Source of the DNA: an uncultured Clostridia bacterium
GTDB lineage: Bacteria; Bacillota; Clostridia; Oscillospirales; Oscillospiraceae
Direction of reading: 5' to 3'
Assembly (NCBI GenBank): GCA_945927915.1
Contig: CAMEMX010000018.1
Span: 1 to 13,654 of the forward strand
DNA: 13,654 nucleotides
The translations under genes and the position numbers were made by a program. The notes below the pieces were generated by a model, which saw only the letters and a list, made by a program, of their open reading frames with translations, made no database searches and was not told the DNA's origin. Positions 12,756 through 13,654 of this stretch are shown in pieces; position 1 is the first letter of the stretch, and the number at the start of each line of letters is the position of its first letter.

Positions 12756-13654
12756 ATGAATTATATCGAACGGTATCAAGCATGGTGCAGCGCACCTCTG
12801 ACCGCGCAGGAGCTGGAAAACCTTCGTGCCATGGCGCACGATGACGACGCGCTCAAGGGCGCGTTCGGCGCCGAGCTGCAATTCGGCACGGCGGGCATCC
12901 GCGGTATCATGGGTCTCGGCACGAACCGCCTCAATGACTACACCGTCCGCCGCACCGCGCAGGGACTTGCCGCGTGGCTGTGCGCAACGGAGCTTCCGCA
13001 AAAGTGCGCCATCGGCTACGATTCGCGCCACAATTCCCGCCGTTATGCCGAGATCTGCGCCGTCGCTCTTGCCGAGCGCGGTGTCCATGTGTACATATAT
13101 CACGAGCTTGCGCCGACCCCGATGCTCTCCTTTGCCGTCCGCCGTCTCGGCTGCGGCTGCGGCATCGTCGTCTCCGCCAGCCACAACGCCGGCGCGTATA
13201 ACGGCATCAAGTGTTACGGCCCGGACGGCTGCCAGATGACGGACGAGCCCGCCGCCGTCGTTTTCCGCGAGATCTCCGCGATCGAATACTTCGTTCCCGC
13301 ACAGCAGTCCTTTGACGCGTGCATGGAGCAGGGGACGGTGGAATACATCGCGCCGGAGCTCTGGGAAGAATACTATCAGACCGTGCTTGCCGAGCGCGTG
13401 ACCGCGCTGCCTGCAAGCGAGCTGGAACTGCTGTATACCCCGCTTTGCGGCACGGGCAACAAGCCGGTGCGCGAAGTTCTCGGCAGGATCGGCGTTAAGG
13501 TCGACGTTGTCAAGGTGCAGGAACAGCCTGACGGCGATTTCAAGACCTGCGAATACCCCAACCCGGAGACGGACGCAGCGCTGAACGAGAGCTATAAGAT
13601 CGCACGTGAGACGCACCCGGATCTCATTCTGGGCACCGATCCCGACTGCGACCG
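12756..13654 (+). CDS. Phosphoglucomutase/phosphomannomutase family protein, N-terminal half (runs off right edge)
   Basis: The first 299 complete residues of an alpha-D-phosphohexomutase are present, about half of the usual 560-580. Seen in order: LQFGTAGIRGIMGLGTNRLN (41-60), substrate and phosphate-binding IGYDSRHNS (86-94), active-site loop VSASHNAGAYNGIKCYGPDG (139-158) with the probable phosphoserine Ser142, PNPE (268-271), and the metal-binding loop GTDPDCDR at the window edge. Members interconvert hexose 1- and 6-phosphates for glycogen, cell-wall and sugar-nucleotide synthesis. Substrate preference (glucose or mannose) cannot be told here. The loop reads SASHNA instead of the common TASHNP. 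GGGAGGT precedes the ATG at 12756, but the gene starts 20 bases past a strong terminator with no visible promoter between. Confidence 0.95.
   Translation, partial: MNYIERYQAWCSAPLTAQELENLRAMAHDDDALKGAFGAELQFGTAGIRGIMGLGTNRLNDYTVRRTAQGLAAWLCATELPQKCAIGYDSRHNSRRYAEICAVALAERGVHVYIYHELAPTPMLSFAVRRLGCGCGIVVSASHNAGAYNGIKCYGPDGCQMTDEPAAVVFREISAIEYFVPAQQSFDACMEQGTVEYIAPELWEEYYQTVLAERVTALPASELELLYTPLCGTGNKPVREVLGRIGVKVDVVKVQEQPDGDFKTCEYPNPETDAALNESYKIARETHPDLILGTDPDCD

Noticed and set aside
12723..12756. TTGACC in the terminator stem as a -35 box for the phosphomutase gene
   Set aside because: At 16-18 bases downstream the sequence is the G-rich ribosome site, with no -10 element.
1..13654. Mobile elements, CRISPR arrays, tRNA or rRNA genes
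   Set aside because: No transposase or integrase genes, direct-repeat arrays, attachment-like repeats or tRNA cloverleaf sequences were seen by eye. All long frames are accounted for by ordinary chromosomal genes.

Overview
The window looks like chromosomal housekeeping and sporulation DNA from a GC-rich, spore-forming member of the Clostridia (Firmicutes/Bacillota), probably an Oscillospirales-type gut anaerobe. Three things point there: the sporulation genes ylbJ, yqfC and yqfD; the Firmicutes gene order phoH-ybeY-(x)-era-yqzL-recO and rsmD-coaD-(coiled-coil protein); and strong AAGGAGG-type ribosome sites combined with codons ending in G or C. No phage, transposon, CRISPR array, rRNA or tRNA was seen. 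The genus assignment is inference.

Layout. On the minus strand (1-1149), ylbJ, a multi-pass sporulation membrane protein, is followed by the N-terminal part of a small Cys-rich protein that runs off the left edge. From about 1230 onward everything is on the plus strand. A tightly packed run yqfC-yqfD-phoH-ybeY-GNAT-era-yqzL-recO-mutS2 (1231-8895) combines sporulation, ribosome/RNA maturation and recombination functions. Four consecutive junctions from yqfD to era overlap by 4 to 8 bases, which suggests translational coupling. A GNAT acetyltransferase sits where Bacillus carries dgkA and cdd.

After mutS2 a clear sigma-A-type promoter drives a short gene for an HPr/Crh-like phosphocarrier, with a perfect inverted repeat in its leader and a strong hairpin behind it. 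Then come uvrC, rsmD, coaD and a conserved coiled-coil protein (9323-12698). A perfect-consensus promoter lies inside the 3' end of rsmD and probably supplies coaD and the coiled-coil gene. A strong intrinsic terminator closes this unit. It is followed almost at once by a phosphoglucomutase/phosphomannomutase-family gene that runs off the right edge at its metal-binding loop.

No novel multi-gene system is apparent. The points most worth following up are regulatory or recoding details: an A_AAA_AAG slippery heptamer at the end of phoH that would join PhoH to YbeY in frame, the promoter and palindrome buried in rsmD, the operator-like repeat in the HPr leader, the altered active-site loop of that HPr-like protein, and a phosphomutase gene with no visible room for its own promoter.
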